Origin: Bacteroidota bacterium
GTDB taxonomy: Bacteria; Bacteroidota; Bacteroidia; 2-12-FULL-35-15
NCBI GenBank assembly: GCA_947476185.1
Contig: CANJPX010000031.1
Coordinates: forward strand, 1 to 36,803
Length of the DNA: 36,803 bases
Direction: 5' to 3'
Below the pieces are notes generated by a model that was not told where the DNA came from, made no database searches, and worked only from the letters and a program-made list of their open reading frames with translations. The position numbers and the translations under genes were made by a program. This document shows positions 13,869 through 22,590 of this stretch, in pieces. Position 1 is the stretch's first letter. Every line of letters starts with the position of its first letter.

Positions 13869-14927
13869 ATGATTAAGATTGTCAATTCACTGTTTTTTAT
13901 TTTCACAACATTCTTCTTAACTGCTCAGAATTCTCAATTGCAGTATTTGTTTAAAAATCATAAAGACGGTTATAATGTTTTCCGCATTCCTACTGCCATC
14001 GTTACAACTAGCGGTAAAATATTGACTTTTTGCGAAGGAAGAAAGAGTTTAAAGGATAATGGCGACATAGATCTTGTGATGAAAACGTCTGCCGATAACG
14101 GCAAAACTTGGAGCAGTTTAAAAGTAATTTGGGATGATGCAAAAAATACGTGTGGAAATCCTGCTCCTGTTTTCAATAAAGTAACTGGTGACATACTAGT
14201 TGTAGCAACCTTGAACAATGACCGTGTATTTCTTTTGCGATCAAGAGATGAGGGCAACAACTGGGAAAAGCCTGTTGAAATTACTTCGTCTGTTAAACCT
14301 CCTAATTGGAAGTGGTATGCATCTGGTCCGGTTCATGCCATACAATTAGAACAAAACAATTACAAAAATCGAATTGTTGTTCCCTGTAATCATACGGTTG
14401 TTGATATTGATAAACATATTTCGCATGTCATATATTCTGATGACAATGGCATTACCTGGCAACTTGGGGGCAGTGTTTCAAAAGAAAAAACAGATGAATG
14501 TACAGTTGCTGAACTGGCGAATGGCGACATTTTATTAAATATGAGAAACAGTAAAAGAAATTTGCCTAATAGAAAAACGACTTTAAGTTCGGATGGAGGA
14601 ATTACTTGGTCTTCACCTGAATTTGACAGCACATTAATTGATCCTATTTGTCAAGGTTCCTTGTTGCGCTATTCTTTTTCCCCTGACATACTGTTGTTTT
14701 CTAACCTTAAAAATAAAATGAAGCGAAAAAATTTAACTCTTTCTATTAGCAAAGACAATGGAAGAACATGGGCAAAGCAAGTAACTGTTTGCGCTAAAAA
14801 GTCTGCTTACAGTGATATAGTTGTTCTCAATAATGGTGATGTTTTTTGTTTATTTGAATCCGGAATACTTTTGCCTTATGCAGGTATTTCGACAAAAATT
14901 ATTAAAGAAAAAATAATAGAGGAATAA
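13869..14927 (+). CDS. Secreted exo-alpha-sialidase (GH33-like)
   Basis: The protein has 352 residues with a short signal peptide (residues 1-20). The sialidase signature FRIP is at 38-41, giving the first Arg of the triad (R39). GDIDLV at 65-70 supplies the acid/base Asp. Five Asp-box repeats (S-x-D-x-G-x-x-W) are visible: SADNGKTW, SRDEGNNW, SDDNGITW, SSDGGITW and SKDNGRTW. E215, R226 (LLNMRNS), R286 (RKNLTL) and Y314 are at the positions expected for Glu, Arg, Arg and the Tyr nucleophile. The enzyme should release terminal sialic acid from glycans in the periplasm or outside. No sialic-acid uptake or catabolic genes are nearby, so it looks like a lone scavenging enzyme. Confidence 0.88.
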   Translation: MIKIVNSLFFIFTTFFLTAQNSQLQYLFKNHKDGYNVFRIPTAIVTTSGKILTFCEGRKSLKDNGDIDLVMKTSADNGKTWSSLKVIWDDAKNTCGNPAPVFNKVTGDILVVATLNNDRVFLLRSRDEGNNWEKPVEITSSVKPPNWKWYASGPVHAIQLEQNNYKNRIVVPCNHTVVDIDKHISHVIYSDDNGITWQLGGSVSKEKTDECTVAELANGDILLNMRNSKRNLPNRKTTLSSDGGITWSSPEFDSTLIDPICQGSLLRYSFSPDILLFSNLKNKMKRKNLTLSISKDNGRTWAKQVTVCAKKSAYSDIVVLNNGDVFCLFESGILLPYAGISTKIIKEKIIEE

Positions 14928-15050
14928 AATGGACTTGTTTTATCTATGCGAAAAAATCAGAAAATATTTTAATTTAGCAACTTTTTGCTGCCTTTGTAAT
15001 AAACGGCAAATTGGTAATTGAAAGGCTTTGAAAACAAACAATAGAATACG

Positions 15051-15644
15051 ATGACAAAGATTAGAATGAATCCGAAGGTTGATTTTTATTTTAGCAACGC
15101 TAAAAAGTGGCAATCAGAATTTGAGCAGTTGAGAATGATTGTTCTTGACTGTCAACTGATAGAAGAATTAAAATGGGGCTGTCCATGTTACATGTTAGGG
15201 AAAAGCAATGTAGTTTTAATACATGGTTTTAAAGAGTACTGTGCTCTTTTGTTTTTCAAAGGTGCCTTGTTAAAAGATAACAATTGTATTCTGGTCCAAC
15301 AATCAAAAAATGTTCAGGCAGGTCGTCAGATCCGATTCAGCAATGTTAAGCAAATAGTAAAGATGAAAACTGTCTTGAAAGCATACATTCATGAGGCCAT
15401 TGAAGTGGAAAAAGCAGGTTTAAAAGTGGATATTAAAAAAAATAAAGAACTTGTATTTCCTGAAGAATTCCAAAATATATTAGATAAAAATCCGTCATTG
15501 AAAATAGCTTTTAGCGCGTTAACTCCGGGACGACAAAGAGCCTATAATCTGTATTTTTCTGCACCCAAACAATCCAAAACGAGAGCGTCAAGAGTTGAGA
15601 AATGTATCCAACAAATTCTCAAAGGAAAAGGATTAAATGATTAA
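15051..15644 (+). CDS. YdeI/OmpD-associated-like DUF1801 protein
   Basis: The protein has 197 residues. The N-terminal DUF1801 domain (residues 5-115) contains EELKWGCPCYMLGKSNVVLIHGFKEYCALLFFKGALL, the family's W-G-x-P-x-Y block. The C-terminal part (ELVFPEEFQNILDKNPSLKIAFSALTPGRQRAYNLYFSAPKQSKTRASRVEK, cut here as motif) is the OmdA-type domain, with the PGRQR and KTR-x-x-R-x-E-K motifs. YdeI-like proteins have been linked to peptide-antibiotic resistance in enterobacteria, but their molecular action is unclear. It stands alone, with a 123-base gap upstream. Confidence 0.85.
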   Translation: MTKIRMNPKVDFYFSNAKKWQSEFEQLRMIVLDCQLIEELKWGCPCYMLGKSNVVLIHGFKEYCALLFFKGALLKDNNCILVQQSKNVQAGRQIRFSNVKQIVKMKTVLKAYIHEAIEVEKAGLKVDIKKNKELVFPEEFQNILDKNPSLKIAFSALTPGRQRAYNLYFSAPKQSKTRASRVEKCIQQILKGKGLND

Positions 15645-15764
15645 CAAGCAAACTTTTTACGACTAGTCAGCCGAAAACCTGGATTGAACGGACTGCGTAT
15701 ATGATTTTTAAAATAGGCAGGCATTGTTTTCCTTCTTATGTAATTTTCGGAGGCAAAATATGTT

Positions 15765-15805
15765 GGCATTTGCCATTAAGTTCAGTACATTTAGTAAAGT
15801 TTTCG
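15765..15805 (+). repeat. Dispersed motif, copy 3, in a gene-free gap
   Basis: The motif runs GGCATTTGCCATTAAGTTC, then AGTACATTTAGTAAAG, then TTTTCG. It lies in the 237-base gap 15645-15881, which has no gene. Further on, TATCTGCAAAACTATTTGC (near 15843-15864) resembles the right end of attC-like spacers, so the whole gap may be a decayed cassette spacer. Confidence 0.6.
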
Positions 15806-15881
15806 TTTTGGACAAATTTGTTATTTTATATTCCTCATCTCCTTATCTGCAAAACTATTTGCTAAAATTATATTAATACCT

Positions 15882-16439
15882 ATGAAAAAAATTCTGACAA
15901 CAATTTTACTTTTTTCAATTGTAGCCTTTGGGCAGATATCAAAAATGCAGAATTATGGAATTTATAATTCCTCCATGCCAACAGATTGGAAAATATTTGA
16001 TCAGCCAAGCTATTCTATTCTATATCCTGCCACATGGGAATTGGATAAGAGCGGAAAAATGGGGACGAGTTTTATTCTTTTTGCAGCTTTAGAGTCGGGA
16101 CAAGATAAATTCAGAGAGAATGTTAATCTATTGATACAAGACTTAACCGGAAAAAATATCGATCTTGATAAATACACCGAAATTTCTGAAGGTCAAATTA
16201 AAACAATGGTGACAAATTCTACTTTGATCGAAAGTAAAAGATTGAGAAATAACACAACTGAATATCACAAAATAATTTATACCGGAGATCAGGGAACTTT
16301 TCATTTGAAGTTCGAGCAGTATTATATGGTCATTGATAACAAAGCATATGTTCTTACTTTTACTTGCGAACAAAACAAATTTGTGGACTATAGGGAAAAT
16401 GCAGAAAAAATTCTAAACTCATTTAAGCTGAAAAAATAA
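15882..16439 (+). CDS. Secreted PsbP-like hypothetical protein
   Basis: The protein has 185 residues with a clear signal peptide (MKKILTTILLFSIVAFGQ). The mature domain resembles the PsbP/DUF1795 fold: a YSILYPATWELDKS opening, a beta meander with FRENVNLLIQDL, a helix, then YHKIIYTGDQGTFHLKFEQYYMVIDNKAYVLTFTC and a closing helix. Many Bacteroidota carry such periplasmic proteins without known function. A second, lipoprotein member lies at 29288. Fold call moderate. Confidence 0.7.
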   Translation: MKKILTTILLFSIVAFGQISKMQNYGIYNSSMPTDWKIFDQPSYSILYPATWELDKSGKMGTSFILFAALESGQDKFRENVNLLIQDLTGKNIDLDKYTEISEGQIKTMVTNSTLIESKRLRNNTTEYHKIIYTGDQGTFHLKFEQYYMVIDNKAYVLTFTCEQNKFVDYRENAEKILNSFKLKK

Positions 16440-16517
16440 CCTTCGAAGTACACTTTTTTTAAAAGCCCTTGTTCGTGGAAATGCAAATAAATAAACTTTG
16501 AAATAAATTTATTCAAT

Positions 16518-16862
16518 TTGAAAAAAATACTGTTCATCACAACAATATTGTTATTGTCTTTAGCTGTAAATGCTCAGGATAAAGTGTATAAAGGAAACTC
16601 TACTAATTACTCTAACTGTCTTTTTACAATAAGCGGGGATAAAATATATAGAGGAAATTCAACAAATTATTCCAACTGTTTATATACTATAAGTAATGGA
16701 AAGATCTACAAGGGTAATTCAACGAACTATTCTGATTGTTTGTTGACGATAGATGGAAAGAAGGTGTATCAGGGGAATTCAACTAATTATTCTGATTGTT
16801 TAGCAACAGTAGATGGCTTGTTGAAATATTCAATTGTGGCAGTTCTTATTGGCCCATATTAA
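16518..16862 (+). CDS. Secreted protein of four exact 20-residue repeats
   Basis: The protein has 114 residues starting at TTG 16518; no ATG is available before the signal peptide (KKILFITTILLLSLAVNAQ). Residues 21-100 are four repeats of exactly 20 residues with the pattern [DGK]-K-[VI]-Y-[KRQ]-G-N-S-T-N-Y-S-[ND]-C-L-x-T-[IV]-x-x, with no insertion or deletion. Each repeat carries one Cys and one Gly-Asn-Ser-Thr-Asn. The remaining 14 residues are hydrophobic. The strand-turn-strand periodicity suggests a beta-solenoid or similar stack. It probably acts in the periplasm or on the surface; the function is unknown. Confidence 0.75.
   Translation: MKKILFITTILLLSLAVNAQDKVYKGNSTNYSNCLFTISGDKIYRGNSTNYSNCLYTISNGKIYKGNSTNYSDCLLTIDGKKVYQGNSTNYSDCLATVDGLLKYSIVAVLIGPY
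16578..16817 (+). repeat. Four 60-base in-frame repeats
   Basis: The four units 16578-16637, 16638-16697, 16698-16757 and 16758-16817 encode the 20-residue repeats above. The protein copies are nearly identical at 12 of 20 positions, whereas many third codon bases differ, so the repeats are held at protein level rather than being recent duplications. Confidence 0.8.
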
Positions 16863-16953
16863 ATTATTTGCTATTTTAATTTGCCTGATACAATACTAAG
16901 TTGTGAAATTTCTTCCCATCCGAAAACTTTAACTAACGAAAATCAATTACCAT

Positions 16954-17358
16954 ATGAAAAAATTATTTTCTTATTTATTAGCATTGATATTAGCAGGATT
17001 TGGAATGCTTACTTTATTTCTTACTTGTTCTATACTATTCGATCTGTTTGGAATAAGAGCCAAGGAAGGTAATTATGTTTTGTTTATTGTGTGGTCAAAT
17101 TTCATTTGCGGTATACTTTATCTTTTTTCCGCTTATGGATTTGCTACTGCTAAAAAATGGACAGCTCAACTTTTAGTTCTGGCAGCAATTATACTTCTGG
17201 CAGCTTTTGTCGGACTTCTGATTTATGTTAACATGGGAGGAATTCACGAAAAAAAAACTATCTATGCTATGATCTTCAGGATCTCTGTCACAACAATCTT
17301 TGCGGTCCTCGCCTATTTTATCATCACAAAAAAGAAAAATTCCCCTGTAAGAAGTTAG
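16954..17358 (+). CDS. Four-helix membrane protein of unknown function
   Basis: The protein has 134 residues. Four hydrophobic segments are apparent: about 5-30 (LLALILAGFGMLTLFLTCSILF), 44-62 (VLFIVWSNFICGILYLFSAY), 70-92 (AQLLVLAAIILLAAFVGLLIYV) and 106-126 (IFRISVTTIFAVLAYFIIT). A Lys-rich C-terminus (KKKNSPVRS) suggests it stays in the cytosol. No motif marks a transporter. It lies between the repeat protein and an SRPBCC gene, spaced 40 bases from the latter. Confidence 0.65.
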   Translation: MKKLFSYLLALILAGFGMLTLFLTCSILFDLFGIRAKEGNYVLFIVWSNFICGILYLFSAYGFATAKKWTAQLLVLAAIILLAAFVGLLIYVNMGGIHEKKTIYAMIFRISVTTIFAVLAYFIITKKKNSPVRS

Positions 17359-17398
17359 TGGAGTGTAGCGTCATTTTAAGCATTACCAATAAAATAAT

Positions 17399-17863
17399 AT
17401 GAACATTAAAATAAGCGGTTCCATCACTATTTTGAAAGATAGTAAAACTGTATTTGACTTTATTTCTAATCTTGAGCATGACAAGTTGTGGAGGAAGGAA
17501 GTGAATTATACGAATGTTTCTGGCGGATCAATATTAAATAGTATTGCGACGGAAGATTCCTTTTTATCAAAACGGGTACCAAGTCATATATTAAATTTGC
17601 AATGCATAGAATTGGTTGAAAACAAACTTGTTGCTTATCAGACTTTACCGGACTCTAAATTCTTTTTAAAGAGCATTAGAAAAGTCGAATCTGTTTCGCA
17701 AAATGAAACCCGGGTCTTATATAGTATAGAATTTGATAAAGGAATTGTTAAACATGGATTGGGCTTTGCATTGCCTGATTTTATCATAAATCTTGCAGCA
17801 AAGGCAGATATGAAAAAGTATCTTTCTAAATTAAAATCAATCATGGAAATTAGTATTGCTTAA
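17399..17863 (+). CDS. SRPBCC-fold protein (polyketide-cyclase/START-like)
   Basis: The protein has 154 residues. It opens with the strand IKISGSITILKDSKTVFDFISN and the helix LEHDKLWRKEV, typical of the family's 'hydrophobic pocket' fold, and closes with a long helix (ADMKKYLSKLKSIMEI). The middle reads as a regular beta meander (YQTLPDSKFFLKSIRKVESVS). Ligand unknown. It starts 40 bases after the membrane-protein gene and is followed by a quinone-oxidoreductase gene 127 bases on; loose co-transcription is possible. Confidence 0.7.
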   Translation: MNIKISGSITILKDSKTVFDFISNLEHDKLWRKEVNYTNVSGGSILNSIATEDSFLSKRVPSHILNLQCIELVENKLVAYQTLPDSKFFLKSIRKVESVSQNETRVLYSIEFDKGIVKHGLGFALPDFIINLAAKADMKKYLSKLKSIMEISIA

Positions 17864-17990
17864 ATAAAATCAATTAAAATCTTCAGATCCGGGTATTCTG
17901 ATTGTTTAAATTTGATGGATTCAACTTTTATAGGAACTTTGTTAAAAAGTAGATTTCCAAAAACTAATGATATAAATAAAATTAAGATAA

Positions 17991-18953
17991 TTGAAAGCAA
18001 TTGTAAACACAGTATATGGATCACCGGACGTGCTTCAATTAATGGAAGTTGAAAAGCCAAGTCCGAAGGATGATGAAGTGCTGATAAAAATTCATGAGAC
18101 TACTGTCAATAGAACCGACTGCGGATTTCGGAATCCAGAATATTTGATCGTGCGATTGATCAGCGGACTTTTTAAACCTAAAAAACAGATCTTAGGATCG
18201 GAGTTAGCAGGTGAAATAGAAGCAATAGGGGGAAATGTAAAATCATTTAAGAAGGGCGATAAGGTCTTTGGATTGAATACTTTCAATTTTGGAACCCATG
18301 CTGAATATCTATGTATGTCTGAAAATAAGTCGATAACGATCATGCCAAACAATATGTCGTACAATGAAGCTGCTGCAGTGTGTGACGGTATGTTTCTTGC
18401 CTATGCGAACATAAAAAAAATAGATTTTAAGAATACACCGAAAATTCTGGTCAATGGAGCTTCTGGTTCTATCGGTTCTGCTAGTGTGCAGTTGGCAAAA
18501 TATTTAGGAGCAGAAATTACAGCTGTTTGCAATACCAAGAATTTAGATCTTATGCGATTGCTCGGTGCAGATCATGTTATCGATTATTCAAAAGAGGATT
18601 TTACTAAAAACGGGAAAGTATATGATGTCGTTTTAGATGTGGTAGGTAAAAGTTCGTTTTTCGCCTGCAAAAAAATACTGAAACCGAAAGGACTCTATTT
18701 TTCCTCGGAGCTTGGATATCTATCGCAAAATATTTTTTTAGCATTACTGACGCCATTATTCGGTGGTAAAAAAGTTCTATTTCCGATTCCAAAAGATCGT
18801 AAAAAGGATATTCTGTTTTTCAAGGAACTGATAGAAGCCGGGAAGTACAAAGCGGTAATAGACAGAACATACCGGTTGGAGGAAATTATAGAGGCAACTA
18901 AATATGTGGAGACAGGACAAAAAACCGGAAATGTTGTTATAACTTTAGGATAG
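17991..18953 (+). CDS. NAD(P)-dependent zinc-free MDR alcohol dehydrogenase/quinone oxidoreductase
   Basis: The protein has 320 residues starting at TTG 17991, which aligns with the universal family opening MKAIVNTVYGSPDVLQL. The catalytic-domain block DDEVLIKIHETTVNRTDCGFR has Asp and Cys where zinc enzymes keep ligands but lacks the structural Cys cluster. GSELAGEIEAIGGNVKSFKKGDKVFG is the GHE-like region. The Rossmann motif ILVNGASGSIGSASVQLAK (near residue 150) and GADHVIDYSKEDF follow. The reaction is NAD(P)H-dependent reduction of quinones or activated alkenes. Family sure; the specific substrate is not. Confidence 0.92.
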   Translation: MKAIVNTVYGSPDVLQLMEVEKPSPKDDEVLIKIHETTVNRTDCGFRNPEYLIVRLISGLFKPKKQILGSELAGEIEAIGGNVKSFKKGDKVFGLNTFNFGTHAEYLCMSENKSITIMPNNMSYNEAAAVCDGMFLAYANIKKIDFKNTPKILVNGASGSIGSASVQLAKYLGAEITAVCNTKNLDLMRLLGADHVIDYSKEDFTKNGKVYDVVLDVVGKSSFFACKKILKPKGLYFSSELGYLSQNIFLALLTPLFGGKKVLFPIPKDRKKDILFFKELIEAGKYKAVIDRTYRLEEIIEATKYVETGQKTGNVVITLG

Positions 18954-19142
18954 AATGAAATATCGAATTATACTGACTGCCATCAATAGAACGTTTTGGC
19001 AAACTTCCAGTAAACATTAGGCTCATTTCTCCTGATCGCTTCATTTTAAGTGCTACTTACTTTTTTTTATTGCATCCTTAAATAGCTGTAAAACACGCAT
19101 TTGATTTCCCGCTTTTTATTAGCAATGAACCCTAAAATTGAA

Positions 19143-19150
19143 TATATTTG
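19143..19150 (+). promoter_or_regulatory. -7 box of M16 peptidase gene
   Basis: TATATTTG, an exact TAnnTTTG match, lies 24 bases before the ATG at 19175, which would leave a short leader. A clear -33 TTTG is not visible; a TTTTT tract at 19113-19117 is the nearest candidate. The preceding gap from 18954 holds no other signal. Confidence 0.55.
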
Positions 19151-19174
19151 TTTTGCAAAAAAAATCATATAAAC

Positions 19175-22117
19175 ATGAAAATAAAATTCGAAATAATACT
19201 GTCTTTATTAATGATGGCAGGAATTACTAATTCCTCGGCTCAAACAAAACTTGTTGAAAAAGTTGAGCGCAAGGGAAATGAATTGGTTATTTCTTACGAA
19301 AAATATAAACTCGCCAATGGCTTAACTGTTTTGGTTCATGAAGATCATTCTGATCCTATTGTTTATTTGGATGTTACGTACCATGTAGGATCTGCGCGCG
19401 AACAAGAAGGTCGTTCCGGTTTTGCACATTTTTTCGAACACATGATGTTTCAAGGTTCTGAACATGTGGGCGATGAACAGCATTTTAAAATTGTAAGTGA
19501 AGCCGGAGGAACATTGAATGGTACCACAAATTTAGATAGAACAAATTATTTTGAAGTGTTGCCTTCCAACCAATTAGAAATAGCTATGTGGTTAGAATCG
19601 GACAGAATGGGTTTTTTGTTGGATTCTGTGACGCAGAAAAAATTTGAAGTGCAACGCGCCACCGTTAAAAATGAACGCGGACAAAATTATGATAATCGTC
19701 CTTATGGTTTAGCAAGAGAAAAAACATCTGCTGCCTTATTTCCCAACAACCACCCTTATTCCTGGTTGACGATAGGGTATATCGAAGATCTGAATCGTGT
19801 GGATGTGAATGATCTGAAGAAATTCTTTATGCGTTGGTATGGTCCTAACAATGCAACGCTTACCGTTTCCGGTGATGTTAAAGCTGCCGATGTTTTGAAA
19901 CTTGCAGAAAAATATTTCGGTCCGATTGTTCCCGGACCTGAGGTGAAGCCGCAATCTTTTCCCGATGTTGTTTTAGATAAGGATAAATATATATCCTATG
20001 AAGACAATATTCGTGCTCCGATGTTAGCTGTCACTTTTCCTACTGTTGCTGCTCACACGGAAGATGAAGCTGCCTTAGATGTTTTAGGCGATGTGATGGG
20101 AGGAAGTAAATCTTCTGTTTTTTATCAAAATTTTGTAAAAGCACAAATGGCTCAGGCGGCTGATGTGTACCACTCTTCAGATGAATTAGCGGGAAGTTTT
20201 AATATTTCTATCCGTACTTTCCCGGATAAAACATTGGCTCAAATGGATTCATTGGTAAGGTATTCCTTGATCGAATTTGAAAAGCGTGGTGTTACAGATG
20301 ATGATATCAAAAAATTTAAAGCCGGTTTTGAAGCACAAATGATAAATTCTCTTTCCAGTGTTCAAGGTAAAGGAAGAATGTTGGCATCTAATCAAACATT
20401 TACCGGTAACCCGAATTATATTACCAAAGAGATGGAACGTTACAACAAAGTAACAAAAGAAGATGTGATGCGTGTTTATAATAAATATATCAAGAATAAA
20501 TATGCTGTTATCTTAAGTGTTTATCCGAAAGGAAAATCCGTAATAATTGCGAAGGCTGATAATTACGTGCCTGAGCCGCGCAATGTAAATGCTCCTGAGG
20601 CTGCTGAATACAAAAATTTGGTTTACAATAAAGCGAAAGATAATTTCGATAGAAATAAGAAACCTGCTGCAGGTCCTAACCCTGTTGTGAAAGCGCCTGC
20701 TTATTGGACTCAGAATCTCGATAATGGCTTGAAGATAATCGGAGCAAAAAGTGATGAAGTACCTAGTATCACTTTGCAATTAAATATTGAATCCGGACAC
20801 CGTTATGAGAAAAAAGAGCAGGCAGGTATTTCAAATTTGCTTACCAGTGTGATGAATGAATCCACTGTTAAATATGCTGCCGAAGAAATTGGTGAAAAAC
20901 TGGAATTGTTAGGTAGCAGCGTGAGTATAGGAAATAACGGTCAGGATATGGTCATGTATGTTTCTTCATTGACAAAAAATATTGATGCTACTCTTGCTAT
21001 TGCAGAGGAAATGCTGTTTCATCCAAGATTTGACAAAGATGAATTTGAACGAATAAAAAAACAACGCTTGGAAGCCATTGCTAATCAAGCAACACAAGCT
21101 ACTACCATTGCAAATAATGTTTTCTCGAAATTATTATATGGCAACAATCATATAATGAGTATCCCTACTTTGGGTACAAAGGAAACAGTGAGTGCACTGA
21201 CGTTGGATGATGTGAAAAAATATTATGCTGATAATATTTCTCCATGTGTAGCTTCTTTAGTAGTTGTTGGAGATGTTACCCAAGAAGAAATTATTCCAAA
21301 AATAAATTTCCTGAAAACCTGGAAAGGAAATAAAGTTGTTCATCCTGCTGAAGCAAAATTACCTGCGATCGATAAAACAAAGATCTATTTTGTGAATAAA
21401 GATAAAGCGCCTCAATCTGAGATTCGTATCGGATATATGGCTATGCCTTTTGACGCTACAGGTGAATATTATCGATCAGGAATAATGAACTATACCTTGG
21501 GTGGTGCTTTTAACAGTCGCATTAATTTAAATTTGCGTGAGGCTCACGGCTTTACTTACGGAGCACGTTCCGGTTTTTCCGGAAATCAATTTGTTGGTCC
21601 TTTTACTGCAAGTGCCGGAGTGAGAGGCAATGCGACCGATAGTTCAGTAGTTGAATTTTTAAAGGAGATCAAACTTTTTGCCGACAAAGGAATAACAGAT
21701 GAAGAGTTGAGTTTTACAAAAAATTCAATGGGACAAAGTGAAGCGTTGAAGTACGAAACGGCTTCTCAAAAAGCCGGATTTGTAAAACGAATTATGGATT
21801 TTAATTTGGAGAAGAACTTTACTGATAAACAAAATTTAATTCTTAAAGGGATCACAAAAGCGGAGATAAACGCATTGGCCAAAAAGCAACTGCCTTATAA
21901 CAATATGGCAATTCTGGTAGTTGGCGATAAATCAAAAGTGTTTGATGGTCTGCTTAAACTTGGTTACGATGTGATAGAATTGGATGCTGATGGAAATCCA
22001 CTGGCAACAAAAGAGAAAGCACCTGAAGTTATAAAAGTGGAAGAAAAACCTGAACACATTTATCCTCCGGGAAAAACTCCTGCAAAGGATAAGAAGATCA
22101 CTGACGGACCAAGATAA
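19175..22117 (+). CDS. Secreted M16-family zinc metallopeptidase, double-domain
   Basis: The protein has 980 residues from ATG 19175, which opens a signal peptide (MKIKFEIILSLLMMAGITNS, cleavage near SSAQ); the ATG at 19148 would add nine polar residues before it. The inverted zinc motif HFFEH is at residues 85-89, with the downstream Glu in ATVKNERGQNYDNRPYG. A second, inactive M16 half starts near residue 510 (YWTQNLDNGLKIIGAKSDEVPS) and lacks HxxEH, the pitrilysin-type arrangement of two lobes in one chain. Residues 935-980 are a Pro/Lys-rich tail. It degrades peptides in the periplasm or outside. A strong terminator follows. Confidence 0.95.
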   Translation: MKIKFEIILSLLMMAGITNSSAQTKLVEKVERKGNELVISYEKYKLANGLTVLVHEDHSDPIVYLDVTYHVGSAREQEGRSGFAHFFEHMMFQGSEHVGDEQHFKIVSEAGGTLNGTTNLDRTNYFEVLPSNQLEIAMWLESDRMGFLLDSVTQKKFEVQRATVKNERGQNYDNRPYGLAREKTSAALFPNNHPYSWLTIGYIEDLNRVDVNDLKKFFMRWYGPNNATLTVSGDVKAADVLKLAEKYFGPIVPGPEVKPQSFPDVVLDKDKYISYEDNIRAPMLAVTFPTVAAHTEDEAALDVLGDVMGGSKSSVFYQNFVKAQMAQAADVYHSSDELAGSFNISIRTFPDKTLAQMDSLVRYSLIEFEKRGVTDDDIKKFKAGFEAQMINSLSSVQGKGRMLASNQTFTGNPNYITKEMERYNKVTKEDVMRVYNKYIKNKYAVILSVYPKGKSVIIAKADNYVPEPRNVNAPEAAEYKNLVYNKAKDNFDRNKKPAAGPNPVVKAPAYWTQNLDNGLKIIGAKSDEVPSITLQLNIESGHRYEKKEQAGISNLLTSVMNESTVKYAAEEIGEKLELLGSSVSIGNNGQDMVMYVSSLTKNIDATLAIAEEMLFHPRFDKDEFERIKKQRLEAIANQATQATTIANNVFSKLLYGNNHIMSIPTLGTKETVSALTLDDVKKYYADNISPCVASLVVVGDVTQEEIIPKINFLKTWKGNKVVHPAEAKLPAIDKTKIYFVNKDKAPQSEIRIGYMAMPFDATGEYYRSGIMNYTLGGAFNSRINLNLREAHGFTYGARSGFSGNQFVGPFTASAGVRGNATDSSVVEFLKEIKLFADKGITDEELSFTKNSMGQSEALKYETASQKAGFVKRIMDFNLEKNFTDKQNLILKGITKAEINALAKKQLPYNNMAILVVGDKSKVFDGLLKLGYDVIELDADGNPLATKEKAPEVIKVEEKPEHIYPPGKTPAKDKKITDGPR

Positions 22118-22126
22118 AATATGAAA

Positions 22127-22154
22127 CGCTGACTCCTGGGTCAGCGTTTTTTTT
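22127..22154 (+). terminator. Terminator shared with the tadA 3' end
   Basis: CGCTGAC (22127-22133) and GTCAGCG (22140-22146) form a seven-pair stem around a six-base loop, followed by eight T. On the plus strand this is a textbook rho-independent terminator for the M16 gene. The TGA stop of minus-strand tadA (22141-22143) is inside the stem, and its last Lys-Lys codons are the complement of the T tract. The minus strand has a weaker U tract, so termination there is less certain. Confidence 0.85.
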
Positions 22155-22590
22155 GAAAAAATGTTTTGAGAAGTGCTGTACTTTCCTCCGCCAAAACGTT
22201 TGAAACAACCATCGTTTTTGGATGAAGCACTTTGTTATTGTTTAACAAATTAAATCCCCGTTTTGTATCTGGTGCGCCATATACCAATTTCCCTAATTGT
22301 GACCAGAAGATTGCGCCAGCGCACATCACACAAGGCTCAAGCGTAACATAAAGTGTGCATTCGTTTAAATATTTTCCATTCAAAAAATTAGCTGCTGAAG
22401 TGATAGCTTGCATTTCTGCATGTGCCGTAACGTCATTTAAGCGCTCTGTCAGATTATGTGCTCTTGCAATAATTTTATTTTGGCAAACTACAATGGCACC
22501 AACAGGTACCTCGTCCGCCTCAAAAGCTTTTTGGGCCTCTTTTAAGGCTTCCCTCATGAAGGATTCATCACTAAAAATAGTTAATTCCAT
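22141..22590 (-). CDS. tadA: tRNA adenosine(34) deaminase
   Basis: The protein has 149 residues from the ATG at 22590 (MELTIFSDESFMREALKEAQ), which matches homologues; a start at 22617 would add nine extra residues. The deaminase zinc motif is complete: H57-A-E59 (VTAHAEMQAI) with the catalytic Glu, and PC(87)VMC(90). The enzyme converts A34 to inosine in tRNA-Arg(ACG) and is usually essential. It is divergent from aspS upstream and convergent with the M16 gene, with its stop codon inside the terminator hairpin. Confidence 0.95.
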   Translation of the reverse strand: MELTIFSDESFMREALKEAQKAFEADEVPVGAIVVCQNKIIARAHNLTERLNDVTAHAEMQAITSAANFLNGKYLNECTLYVTLEPCVMCAGAIFWSQLGKLVYGAPDTKRGFNLLNNNKVLHPKTMVVSNVLAEESTALLKTFFQKKR

